Assembly: GCF_025869345.1 (NCBI RefSeq) | Contig: NZ_JAOZVW010000120.1 | Span: 1 to 32,245 of the forward strand | Source of the DNA: Sphingopyxis sp. | GTDB lineage: Bacteria > Pseudomonadota > Alphaproteobacteria > Sphingomonadales > Sphingomonadaceae | Direction of reading: 5' to 3' | DNA length: 32,245 nt | Part shown: positions 1-6,830 of the stretch, piece by piece | How positions within the stretch are numbered: position 1 is the stretch's first letter | Layout of the letters: every line of letters begins with the position of its first letter | Program-made: the position numbers and the translations under genes | Notes under the pieces: model-generated | What the model was told of the DNA's origin: nothing | The model's database searches: none | The model's input: the letters and a program-made list of their open reading frames with translations, nothing else

Positions 1-573
1 CTCTCCCAACCCTCTCCCCTGAAGGGGAGAGGGCTTTCTCAGCGCCTCTTCGATCGCATCCTTGATCGCCTGCGGCTCGGGTAGCCGTCCCGGGCCATAT
101 TCGCCGCACGCCATTTCGCCCTCGTCGGGCGCCATCACGGTGATGCCGTCCCCGCGCAGCGTCGCGACATTGCGCCGCGTGGCCGGGTGCAGCCACATGC
201 GGACGTTCATCGCGGGTGCTGCGAGCACCGGCTTGTCGGTCGCGAGCAGCAGCGTCGTCGCCAGATCGTCGGCGATGCCCGCCGCCATCTTGGCGAGCAG
301 GTCCGCGGTCGCGGGCGCGACGACGACGAGATCGGCCTCGCGGCTGAGCTGGATATGCCCCATCTCGACCTCGTCCTTCAGGTCGAAAAGATTTGTATAG
401 ACTTTATTCTCGCTGAGTGCCGCGAGCGTCAGCGGGGTCACGAACTGTTCGCCGGCGCGCGTCAGCACGCAGCGCACCGCATGGCCCGACTTGCGGAGCA
501 GCCGGACGAGCTCGATGCTCTTGTAGGCGGCGATGCCGCCGCCGATGATGAGCAGGATTCGGGGTGCGGTCAT
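1..573 (-). CDS. coaBC: Phosphopantothenoylcysteine decarboxylase domain of CoaBC (partial, runs off window)
   Basis: This is the N-terminal flavoprotein part of the coenzyme A enzyme CoaBC, which decarboxylates 4'-phosphopantothenoylcysteine using FMN. The CoaB ligase part would lie beyond the window edge. Reading from the ATG at 573, the first 190 residues show the family pattern: a Rossmann start (ILLIIGGGIAAYKS), the PATADLLAKMAAG segment equivalent to the PASANT motif, APAMNVRMW, and the substrate-flap motif MACGEYGPGR near residue 170. The frame is open to base 1 (191 codons), so the gene is cut by the window. The last codons pass through a palindromic repeat (10-33) and read PSPLQGRG, probably in the linker between the two enzyme domains. 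A TGA lies five codons upstream of the ATG, and a GGGG tract precedes it. It follows ubiB on the same strand, with an antitoxin remnant between them. Confidence 0.93.
   Translation of the reverse strand, partial: MTAPRILLIIGGGIAAYKSIELVRLLRKSGHAVRCVLTRAGEQFVTPLTLAALSENKVYTNLFDLKDEVEMGHIQLSREADLVVVAPATADLLAKMAAGIADDLATTLLLATDKPVLAAPAMNVRMWLHPATRRNVATLRGDGITVMAPDEGEMACGEYGPGRLPEPQAIKDAIEEALRKPSPLQGRGLGE
10..33. repeat. Short palindromic repeat inside coaBC
   Basis: An 11-bp perfect inverted repeat (CCCTCTCCCCT / AGGGGAGAGGG) with a 2-base loop. A close relative lies at 32097-32118. It sits within the open coaBC frame, so it is translated. Confidence 0.75.
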
Positions 574-631
574 GTGCCCCAAATATCAAAGATGCTTCGA
601 AAAGCCACGGGTCCGTTGCGCCCCCCAGCTA

Positions 632-796
632 TTATTCGGCGGGTGCTTCGCGTTCTCGGCTGACGCGTTCCGCTAGGCCTCGCTCGCAAGCTGCGCTCAC
701 ATTGATTCCAAGTCTTTTGGCTTCGAGCAGCAATGCAGCGTCGAGCGTAACCTTCGTGGGGCGTTTGCGACGAGATGACTTGCCTTCTGTCACCAT
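632..796 (-). pseudogene. Truncated CcdA-family antitoxin remnant
   Basis: A 54-residue frame from an ATG at 796 to a TAA at 632. It begins with a basic stretch (KSSRRKRPTKVTLDAALL) and continues EAKRLGINVSAACERGLAERV. This matches the ribbon-helix-helix DNA-binding half of CcdA-type antitoxins, in which PTKxxLxxxLLxxAxxLGINxSxxxExxL is typical. Usual family members are about 75-80 residues, with a toxin-binding tail rich in W, L, A, E and N. Here the frame stops shortly after the RERE segment, so that tail is missing. No CcdB toxin is present: the next gene on this strand is coaBC. I infer a decayed or orphan antitoxin inserted between ubiB and coaBC. A short functional repressor is possible but less likely. 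Confidence 0.62.
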
Positions 797-839
797 CGGC
801 AAACTCTATGATGCAATGTGCTGCCGGACAAGCGCAGCT

Positions 840-2393
840 TCATCCGAACCAGAGCATTCCCGCCGCAGCCACGGCAGCGCCGGCCAGCGCGGTCAGCGCA
901 TAACGCCACCAGCGGCGGCGTTCGCCCTTGTCCCACATCAGCGGAATCTCGGGCAGCGGCGGCGCGGGCGGGGCGCCGCCGGGCTTCGGCAATTGTGCGT
1001 CGAGGCGGCGGATGATGTCGGGGATCAGCGCCAGCGTCTTGCCCTGTTCGCGGATGCCGTCGGCGAGCGCGGCCTCGGGGCCGAGTTCGTCGCGAATCCA
1101 TTCGCGCACGAAGGGGCCGGAGACGTCCCACATATTGATCTTGGGGTCGAGCATCGTCGCGACGCCCTCGACCATCACCATCGTCTTTTGCAAGAGCAGC
1201 AGGTGCGGCTGCGTCTGCATGTCGAAATCGCGGGTGATCGCGAACAGCCCATCGAGCATCTGGCCGACCGAAAGCTCGCTCACCGGCTTGCCGCGCATCG
1301 GCTCGCCGACCGCGCGCAGCGCCGTCGCGAACTCCTCGACGCTGTGATAGTCGGGGACATATTGCGCCTCGAAATGGATTTCGGCGACGCGGCGGTAGTT
1401 GCCGGTGGTGAGGCCATAGAGGATTTCGGCGAGCCAGTAGCGCGCTTGCCGGTTGATCCGCCCCATGATGCCGAAATCGACCGCGGCGATCGTGCCGTCG
1501 CCTTTCACGAACAAATTACCCTGATGCATATCGGCGTGGAAGAAGCCTTCGGCAATCGCCTGTCGCAGGAAGGCGTTGACGAGGTTCGCCGCCAGCGTCT
1601 CCATGTCGTGCCCCGCGGCGATGAGCTGGTCGCGGTGCGAAATCTTGATGCCGTCGATCCAGTCCAGCGTCATCACCCGGCTCGCGGTGCGGTCCCAGTC
1701 GATCGCGGGCACCTCATAGGTCGGCACCCCGACCATCGCGTCGGCGAGTTCGGATGCCGAAGCCGCCTCGCGGCGCAGGTCGAGCTCGCGCAAGGTCCAG
1801 CGGCGGAAATTGGCGATCACCTGCCGCGGGCGCAGGCGGCTCGCCTCGCCGCCGAGCGCTTCGAGATGCGCCGCCGCCCATTCATAGGTTTCGATGTCGC
1901 GCGCGAACTGCTTGTCGATGCCGGGGCGGCGGACCTTCACCGCGACCTGGCGGCCGTCGGTCGTCACCGCGCGGTGAACCTGTGCGATCGAGGCCGATCC
2001 CACGGGTTCGGGGTCGAATTCGGCGTAGAGGCTTTCGAGCGGCGCCTCGAAGGTCTGTTCGATTTCGGCCCTGATGCGCTCGAAACCCACCGGCGCGAGC
2101 GCGTCCTGCAAGGTCAGCAGGTTGCGCGCGGCCTCTTCGCCGACGAGGTCGGGCCGGGTCGCAAGCGTTTGACCGAGCTTGACCGCGGCCGGACCGATCG
2201 CCTGAAAGGCCGCGGCATAGTCGGGCACCTTCGGCTGGATCGTCCCGAACCGCGCGAGGCGGCACAGGCGCTTGACGCCCGGCGGGGTCTGTGGCGCACT
2301 CTCGATCCCGCGCAGCGCGCCGTGGCGCGCGAGGATACGCCCCCATTTCAGCAGGCGGGCGATATGGGTGACGGGTCGGGTCAAGCTTTCCAC
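840..2393 (-). CDS. ubiB: UbiB, ABC1/ADCK-type atypical kinase for ubiquinone synthesis
   Basis: A 517-residue protein of the ABC1/AarF/COQ8 family, an ATPase required for coenzyme Q biosynthesis at the inner membrane. The family signature KLGQ (residues about 72-75, in the KxGQ helix that replaces the normal glycine-rich loop) is visible. So are the VAVKVRRPG lysine region, the catalytic HADMHQGNLF loop and the metal-binding AVDFGIMGR. The C-terminus carries a WWRYALTALAG hydrophobic anchor. The likely start is a GTG at 2393, inside the end of ubiE: the genes overlap by 13 bases, implying translational coupling. Neighbours fit the well-known alphaproteobacterial ubiE-ubiB-coaBC order. Confidence 0.95.
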   Translation of the reverse strand: MESLTRPVTHIARLLKWGRILARHGALRGIESAPQTPPGVKRLCRLARFGTIQPKVPDYAAAFQAIGPAAVKLGQTLATRPDLVGEEAARNLLTLQDALAPVGFERIRAEIEQTFEAPLESLYAEFDPEPVGSASIAQVHRAVTTDGRQVAVKVRRPGIDKQFARDIETYEWAAAHLEALGGEASRLRPRQVIANFRRWTLRELDLRREAASASELADAMVGVPTYEVPAIDWDRTASRVMTLDWIDGIKISHRDQLIAAGHDMETLAANLVNAFLRQAIAEGFFHADMHQGNLFVKGDGTIAAVDFGIMGRINRQARYWLAEILYGLTTGNYRRVAEIHFEAQYVPDYHSVEEFATALRAVGEPMRGKPVSELSVGQMLDGLFAITRDFDMQTQPHLLLLQKTMVMVEGVATMLDPKINMWDVSGPFVREWIRDELGPEAALADGIREQGKTLALIPDIIRRLDAQLPKPGGAPPAPPLPEIPLMWDKGERRRWWRYALTALAGAAVAAAGMLWFG

Positions 2394-3118
2394 CCGCTGT
2401 GGATCGCGACGAGGCCGCCCATGATCGGCTCCACCTTTACCGCGGTGAAACCCGCCTCGCGGATCATCCGCGCGAATTCGGGCATCGGCGGGAAGCGGCG
2501 GATCGACTCGATCAGGTAGCGATAGCTGTCCTCGTCCTGCGCGATCAGCTTGCCGAGCTTCGGCACCAGATGGTGCGAATAAGCGTCATAGGCCTGCGCG
2601 AAGCCGGGCCATTCGTTGGTCGAGAATTCGAGGCAGAAGAAGCGCCCGCCATAGCGCAGCACGCGGTGCGCTTCCTTGAGCGCCGCCGGGATGTCGGTGA
2701 CGTTGCGGATGCCGAAAGCGATCGTATAGGCGTCGAAGAAGCGGTCGGGGAAGGACAGTTTCTCGGCATTCTGTTCCGACCAGACGAGGCTGTCGATGCC
2801 GCGCTCCGCCGCGCGTTCCATCCCGACGCCGAGCATATCGGGATTGATGTCGGCGACGGTGATGCTCGCGCCCGAGCGCTCCATGCGGAAGGCGATGTCG
2901 CCGGTGCCGCCCGCCATGTCCAGAATCGCCTCGCCGCTGCGCGGCTTCACGCGGCGCACGAAGCGGTCCTTCCACAGGCGGTGCATCCCGCCCGACATCG
3001 CGTCGTTCATGATGTCGTATTTGCGTGCGACGCGGCTGAACACTTCGCCGACCATCGCGGTCTTCTCGGTCGCCGGGACCTGTTCGTAACCGAAACTGAC
3101 GGTGTCGGGGGTAGCCAT
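2381..3118 (-). CDS. ubiE: UbiE, demethoxy-quinone C-methyltransferase
   Basis: A 245-residue SAM-dependent methyltransferase that methylates the ring carbon of ubiquinone (and menaquinone where present) precursors. Visible motifs are the UbiE-type N-terminal segment VFSRVARKYDIMNDAMSGG, SAM motif I ILDMAGGTGDIAF (about residues 66-78), the acidic VADINPDML, and the late EFSTNEWPG and YRYLIESIRRFPPMPEFARMI segments typical of UbiE/COQ5. Length agrees with the family. The ATG at 3118 is the first in frame, within a sequence that is repeated in inverse orientation near mutM (see 3115-3192). It is divergent from mutM and overlaps ubiB at its 3' end. Confidence 0.96.
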   Translation of the reverse strand: MATPDTVSFGYEQVPATEKTAMVGEVFSRVARKYDIMNDAMSGGMHRLWKDRFVRRVKPRSGEAILDMAGGTGDIAFRMERSGASITVADINPDMLGVGMERAAERGIDSLVWSEQNAEKLSFPDRFFDAYTIAFGIRNVTDIPAALKEAHRVLRYGGRFFCLEFSTNEWPGFAQAYDAYSHHLVPKLGKLIAQDEDSYRYLIESIRRFPPMPEFARMIREAGFTAVKVEPIMGGLVAIHSGWKA

Positions 3119-3192
3119 TTGCCTGCGCTTTCATGCGGGGAGAAACGAAGTCCGACCGGCCTTTAGCCAAGGGTTGAAGCGCAGGCAAATGG
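3115..3192. repeat. 16-bp perfect inverted repeat in the ubiE/mutM divergent intergenic region
   Basis: Bases 3115-3130 and 3177-3192 are exact inverted copies (AAGCGCAGGCAAATGG on the outward strands). The left arm contains the ubiE ATG and its upstream bases. The right arm contains a matching ATG at 3189, in frame with mutM but eight codons upstream of its biochemical start. The region between presumably holds both promoters; I do not see strong -35/-10 pairs. Confidence 0.7.
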
Positions 3193-3212
3193 CGCGTAGC
3201 GCGATCGGCGAT

Positions 3213-4025
3213 ATGCCCGAGCTTCCCGAAGTCGAAACCACCGTTCGCGGCCTCGCCCCCTTCCTCGAAGGGCAAAGGCTGACGGCGGTCACCACCTTCC
3301 GTCCCGACCTTCGCCGTCCCTTTCCCGCCGACCTCGCGCAGCGGCTGACCGGCGCGACGGTCACCACCCTGTCGCGCCGCGCCAAATATGGCATCGTATC
3401 GACCGACCGCGACGATCATATGATCTTCCATCTCGGCATGTCGGGACGCTGGCGGACCGAAGGCGGCGAGGCTGGAAAGCACGACCATCTGCTGCTCGAA
3501 ACCGGGGCGGGGCACCGCTTGTTCCTTCACGATCCGCGGCGATTCGGATCGGTCGACCTCGTCAGCGGCGATCCGCTGGCGCTGTTCCCGGCGTTCGTGA
3601 CCCTGGGGCCCGAGCCGCTGTCGGACGATTTCGACGCCACCTGTCTGGCGCGGGCGCTGGCCGGGCGGCGCCCGCCGGTCAAGGCGATGCTGCTCGACCA
3701 GACGGTCGTCGCGGGGCTCGGCAACATCTATGTCTGCGAAGCGCTCGCCATGGCGAAGATCTCGCCGCTGAAGCCCGCCGCCGACGTATCGAGGGCGAAA
3801 CTCGCGGCGCTGGTGCCCGCGATCAAGGATGTGCTGACCGCCGCGATCGCCGCGGGCGGATCGACCTTGCGCGATTTCCTGAGTCCCGAGGGCGATCTCG
3901 GCTATTTCGCGAAGGACTGGCGCGTCTATGGGCGCGAGGGCGAGGCTTGCGAATGCGGCGGGACGATTGCGCGCGTCGTACAGAGCGGGCGATCGACCTT
4001 CTTTTGCCCGAAATGCCAGCGTTGA
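3213..4025 (+). CDS. mutM: MutM/Fpg formamidopyrimidine-DNA glycosylase
   Basis: A 270-residue bifunctional base-excision repair enzyme removing 8-oxoguanine and formamidopyrimidines, with AP-lyase activity. The start is fixed by chemistry: after Met removal the N-terminal Pro of MPELPEVETT is the nucleophile, so the ATG at 3213 is right and the in-frame ATG at 3189 is not. Other visible family features are E3, the catalytic-site lysine in RRAKYG (K58), LGMSGR, HDPRRFG, the H2TH-region signature LLDQTVVAGLGNIYVCEAL, and the C-terminal zinc-finger end STFFCPKCQR. The first cysteine pair is spaced CEC (C-x-C) rather than the common C-x2-C. It is divergent from ubiE, with rpsT downstream. Confidence 0.96.
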   Translation: MPELPEVETTVRGLAPFLEGQRLTAVTTFRPDLRRPFPADLAQRLTGATVTTLSRRAKYGIVSTDRDDHMIFHLGMSGRWRTEGGEAGKHDHLLLETGAGHRLFLHDPRRFGSVDLVSGDPLALFPAFVTLGPEPLSDDFDATCLARALAGRRPPVKAMLLDQTVVAGLGNIYVCEALAMAKISPLKPAADVSRAKLAALVPAIKDVLTAAIAAGGSTLRDFLSPEGDLGYFAKDWRVYGREGEACECGGTIARVVQSGRSTFFCPKCQR

Positions 4026-4214
4026 GGCGGCTTTGTGCCGCAATAGGCATTGACCGGACGGCCCTTCGTGGCTATGGGCGCACCCTTCGAGCAGGGTCCG
4101 GTCGTCCGGAACCGGCCGCATCCGGACATTGATTCGCTGCACCTCGCGCGATTCGGCTGCTCCGATGAGGCTGCGCTCCGACCATGTTGACCGTTTGAAA
4201 GACTAGAGGAATTT

Positions 4215-4478
4215 ATGGCCAATACGCCGCAGGCAAAAAAGCGCATCCGCCGCAACACCGCGCGCACTCTCGTGAACAAGAATCGCGTTTCGCGCATCCG
4301 CACGCTGGTGAAGAAGGTCGAGGCCGCTGTCGCTTCGGGCGATAAGGACGCCGCGGCGGCCGCGCTGAAGGCTGCGCAGCCTGAAATGGCGCGCGGTGTC
4401 GCCAAGGGCGTGCTGCACAAGAATACGGTCGCCCGCAAATATTCGCGCCTGACCAAGAGCGTGAACGCGATCGCCTGA
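4215..4478 (+). CDS. rpsT: 30S ribosomal protein S20
   Basis: An 87-residue, very basic protein that binds 16S rRNA in the small subunit. The N-terminus [18 protein letters not shown], the [16 protein letters not shown] helix and the C-terminal [23 protein letters not shown] are diagnostic of S20. A good ribosome-binding site (AGAGGA) sits just before the ATG. Two GATTC sites (4131, 4150) lie upstream. The 189 bases between mutM and rpsT show no convincing gene. A strong terminator follows, so rpsT is likely transcribed separately from dnaA. Confidence 0.97.
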   Translation: MANTPQAKKRIRRNTARTLVNKNRVSRIRTLVKKVEAAVASGDKDAAAAALKAAQPEMARGVAKGVLHKNTVARKYSRLTKSVNAIA

Positions 4479-4499
4479 TCGATCGTCCCGAAAGGGTAC

Positions 4500-4538
4500 A
4501 AAAATGCCCGTCGGCTCGGTGCCGGCGGGCATTTTTTT
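4500..4538 (+). terminator. Rho-independent terminator after rpsT
   Basis: A G+C-rich stem (TGCCCG-CGGC paired with GCCG-CGGGCA, one internal mismatch, 5-base loop) flanked by an A run and followed by seven T residues. It starts about 20 bases after the rpsT stop. Confidence 0.93.
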
Positions 4539-4603
4539 GTGCGTCCGTTCGTGACGCCGCGATGGCAGTTGTGTTGCAGCGCGGTAAGTGACGGATTTGC
4601 TGC

Positions 4604-4810
4604 GATTCGCTGCTGTCATATTTGTCGTCATAAATAAGATATTGAAAAACATAGGAAAATTGGAGTTCCGACGCGATTCCGACCCCCCTTGCGAGTCAAG
4701 ATTTTTATTTCAGTATTTTTACACCTGCCGGACTTGATCGACTCGCGCCGCCTTGCCTAGACAGGGGGAGTCATCGGCCTTCGCCGGTGGCCGTCACATC
4801 GACATGATTC
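4604..4810 (+). promoter_or_regulatory. dnaA upstream region with GANTC cluster and A+T-rich promoter segment
   Basis: This gap between the rpsT terminator and dnaA contains no supported gene. It has six GANTC sites, at 4604, 4675, 4693, 4740, 4768 and 4806, and an A+T-rich stretch (about 4615-4735) unlike the rest of the window. A weak promoter can be drawn: TTGCGA at 4689 with TATTTT at about 4714. In alphaproteobacteria CcrM methylates GANTC and methylation state influences dnaA transcription, so the cluster is plausibly regulatory. The exact start site cannot be told from sequence. Confidence 0.5.
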
Positions 4811-4957
4811 GCTCTCTTTCGGACTGCGTGTCCGGGACGGAATGCTTGCGTCCTGACGCGGGCGGCGACGAATTCGCGTGTGGACGGCCGCACGAGGAAC
4901 CGGACGGGGGCAGCGAGGGGGCGGCACGGCGTGATACAAAGCGGGGATCGGCATGGC

Positions 4958-6340
4958 ATGGACGCAAGGAACGGGGCAGTGAGCGGGGACGCCGCTACGC
5001 TCTGGCCGCGCGTCGCCGAAGGGCTGCGCCGCGACCTCGGCGCGCGCACCTTCGACCATTGGCTGAAGCCCGTCCGCTTTGCCGATTATTGCACCCTGTC
5101 GGGCGTCGTGACGCTCGAGACGCAGAGCCGCTTTTCGGCCAACTGGATCAACGAACGCTTCGGTGACCGCCTCGAACTCGCGTGGCGTCAGCATCTGCCC
5201 GCCGTGCGCGGCGTCACCGTGCGCGGCGGCGCCGCCGCCGCCGCCCGCGCCGAGACGCTGGCGACGCAGCCGCTGCCCGCGTTCGAGGCGCCGCCGCCCG
5301 CCGCCGCCAACCCCGCCTTGCTCGGCTTCGATCCGCGCCTGTCGTTCGACCGCTTCGTCGTCGCGCGCTCGAACATCCTCGCCGCCAACGCCGCGCGCCG
5401 CATGGCGATGGTCGAGACGCCGCAGTTCAACCCGCTCTATCTCTGCTCGGGCACCGGCCAGGGCAAGACGCATCTGCTTCAGGCGATCGCGCAGGATTAT
5501 GCCGCGGCGCATCCGACCGCGACGATCATCCTGATGTCGGCCGAGAAGTTCATGCTCGAATTCGTCGGCGCGATGCGCGGCGGCGACATGATGGCGTTCA
5601 AGGCGCGTCTCCGCGCCGCCGACCTGCTGCTGCTCGACGATCTGCAGTTCGTGATCGGCAAGAATTCGACCCAGGAGGAACTGCTCCACACGATCGACGA
5701 CCTGATGACGGCGGGCAAGCGCCTCGTCGTCACCGCCGACCGCCCGCCCGCGATGCTCGACGGGGTCGAGGCGCGGCTGCTGTCGCGGCTGTCGGGCGGG
5801 CTCGTCGCCGATATCGAGGCGCCCGAGGACGACCTGCGCGAACGCATCATCCGCCAGCGGCTCGCCGCGATGCCGATGGTCGAGGTGCCCGACCCGGTCG
5901 TCGCTTATCTGGTCAAGCATTTCACCCGCAACATCCGCGAACTCGAAGGCGCGCTCAACAAGCTGCTGGCTTACGCCGCGCTCACCGGGACGGTGATCGA
6001 CCTCGCGCTCGCCGAGGACCGGCTCGCGGAAAATGTCCGCAGCGCGCGCCCGCGGATCACGATCGACGAGATTCAGCGCGCGGTCTGCGCGCACTACCGG
6101 CTCGACAAGGCCGAAATGGCGTCGAAGCGCCGGGTGCGCGCGATCGCCCGCCCGCGCCAGGTCGCCATGTATCTGGCGAAGGAACTGACGCCGCGCTCCT
6201 ATCCCGAGATCGGCCGCCGCTTCGGCGGGCGCGACCATTCGACGGTGATCCACGCGGTGCGCACGGTCGAGGCGCTGCGCGTCCACGACAGCGAACTCGA
6301 CGCCGAAATCGCGGCGATCCGGCGCAGCCTCAACGGCTGA
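4958..6340 (+). CDS. dnaA: Chromosomal replication initiator DnaA
   Basis: About 460 residues. DnaA binds ATP and DnaA boxes at the origin and melts the DNA for helicase loading. Domain I is recognisable (LWPRVAEGL...RTFDHWLKPVRF, residues 15-41). It is followed by an Ala/Pro-rich linker, then the AAA+ domain with Walker A GTGQGKTH (165-172), Walker B LLLLDD (223-228), sensor I VVTADRPP, and sensor II in RNIRELEGALNKL. Domain IV has the helix-turn-helix and signature KRRVRAIARPRQVAMYLAKEL...GRDHSTVIHAV. The Walker A begins GTGQ, where GGVGLGKTH is commoner. The start is uncertain: ATG at 4958 has GCGGGGA upstream, while GTG at 4979 has AAGGA eight bases upstream and still keeps domain I. The frame open back to 4880 is not supported by family similarity. 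Confidence 0.95.
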   Translation: MDARNGAVSGDAATLWPRVAEGLRRDLGARTFDHWLKPVRFADYCTLSGVVTLETQSRFSANWINERFGDRLELAWRQHLPAVRGVTVRGGAAAAARAETLATQPLPAFEAPPPAAANPALLGFDPRLSFDRFVVARSNILAANAARRMAMVETPQFNPLYLCSGTGQGKTHLLQAIAQDYAAAHPTATIILMSAEKFMLEFVGAMRGGDMMAFKARLRAADLLLLDDLQFVIGKNSTQEELLHTIDDLMTAGKRLVVTADRPPAMLDGVEARLLSRLSGGLVADIEAPEDDLRERIIRQRLAAMPMVEVPDPVVAYLVKHFTRNIRELEGALNKLLAYAALTGTVIDLALAEDRLAENVRSARPRITIDEIQRAVCAHYRLDKAEMASKRRVRAIARPRQVAMYLAKELTPRSYPEIGRRFGGRDHSTVIHAVRTVEALRVHDSELDAEIAAIRRSLNG

Positions 6341-6422
6341 TTCACAGCTTTATCCCCAGGGGTTATCTCCGCCGCTGACGGCCTGCTTCGGGGTGGGGAG
6401 CGGACATTCGTTTATCCCCTTC

Positions 6423-6448
6423 CGCCATCCCCGCCTTCGCGGGCACAC
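6423..6448. repeat. Palindromic repeat fragment (CCCCGCCTTCGCGGG type)
   Basis: Contains CCCGCCTTCGCGGG, a short hairpin-forming unit. The same unit recurs at 11258-11281 and in the right arm of 31241-31337. Confidence 0.65.
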
Positions 6449-6497
6449 CATTGTTATAATTCGCTAGAGCGTCGAGCCGTATATCTGACTCACTGTC

Positions 6498-6579
6498 CCG
6501 TTCGTGTCGAGCGAAGTCGAGACACCCATCGAGGTAGAGCAAGGCCGACGGGTGTCTCGACTTCGCTCGACACGAACGG
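6498..6579. repeat. 82-bp repeat doublet with perfect 30-bp inverted arms
   Basis: Arms 6498-6527 and 6550-6579 are perfect reverse complements, with a 22-base spacer. The arm core is GTGTCGAGCGAAGTCGAGAC. A single diverged copy of one arm occurs at 32062-32089, showing that this is a dispersed family. Such a structure would fold into a very stable cruciform or RNA hairpin. No transposase is attached. Confidence 0.9.
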
Positions 6580-6830
6580 ATTGAAATGGTGCGGATTTTA
6601 GGCACGTCGCTCTAGAGCTCGAACAGGGCGCAAAAGTTGCTTCAGATGGAAGCAGCTTTCGAGCAAATAACCATTATATCGTACAGCGGGATACGCCGTC
6701 TGGTCGCGCTGGCCATCGTGCAAAATACTCGCCCTTCTCATTTCCCGCGTCGAAGCCGGATTTCAAAGGGTGTCAGATATGAACATTTTGGAAACTATCC
6801 CTGCCCGATCGAGGATGATAGGACGCGGGA

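Larger units (their letters stand above)
6341..6830. other. Gene-free interval downstream of dnaA
   Basis: These 490 bases hold no gene that I can support. They contain loose DnaA-box-like sequences (TTATCCCCA at 6350, TTATCTCC at 6363, TTATCCCCT at 6412), a palindromic repeat fragment (6423-6448), a long inverted-repeat doublet (6498-6579), and a less G+C-rich stretch (6600-6830) leading into the next gene. Short related sequences (CTAGAGCG near 6465, CGCTCTAG near 6608) flank the doublet in inverse orientation. Confidence 0.6.

Noticed and set aside
564..2519. Long plus-strand open frame of 651 codons
   Set aside because: It lies antisense to ubiB, ubiE and the antitoxin remnant, whose protein motifs are unmistakable. 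Such frames arise from high G+C codon bias.
4753..5166. Small plus-strand frame upstream of and overlapping dnaA
   Set aside because: Its composition is Arg/Gly-rich without a ribosome-binding site, and it overlaps DnaA domain I in another frame.
6363..6605. 80-codon minus frame downstream of dnaA
   Set aside because: It is made mostly of repeat sequence (both arms of the doublet), so it is unlikely to be a gene.
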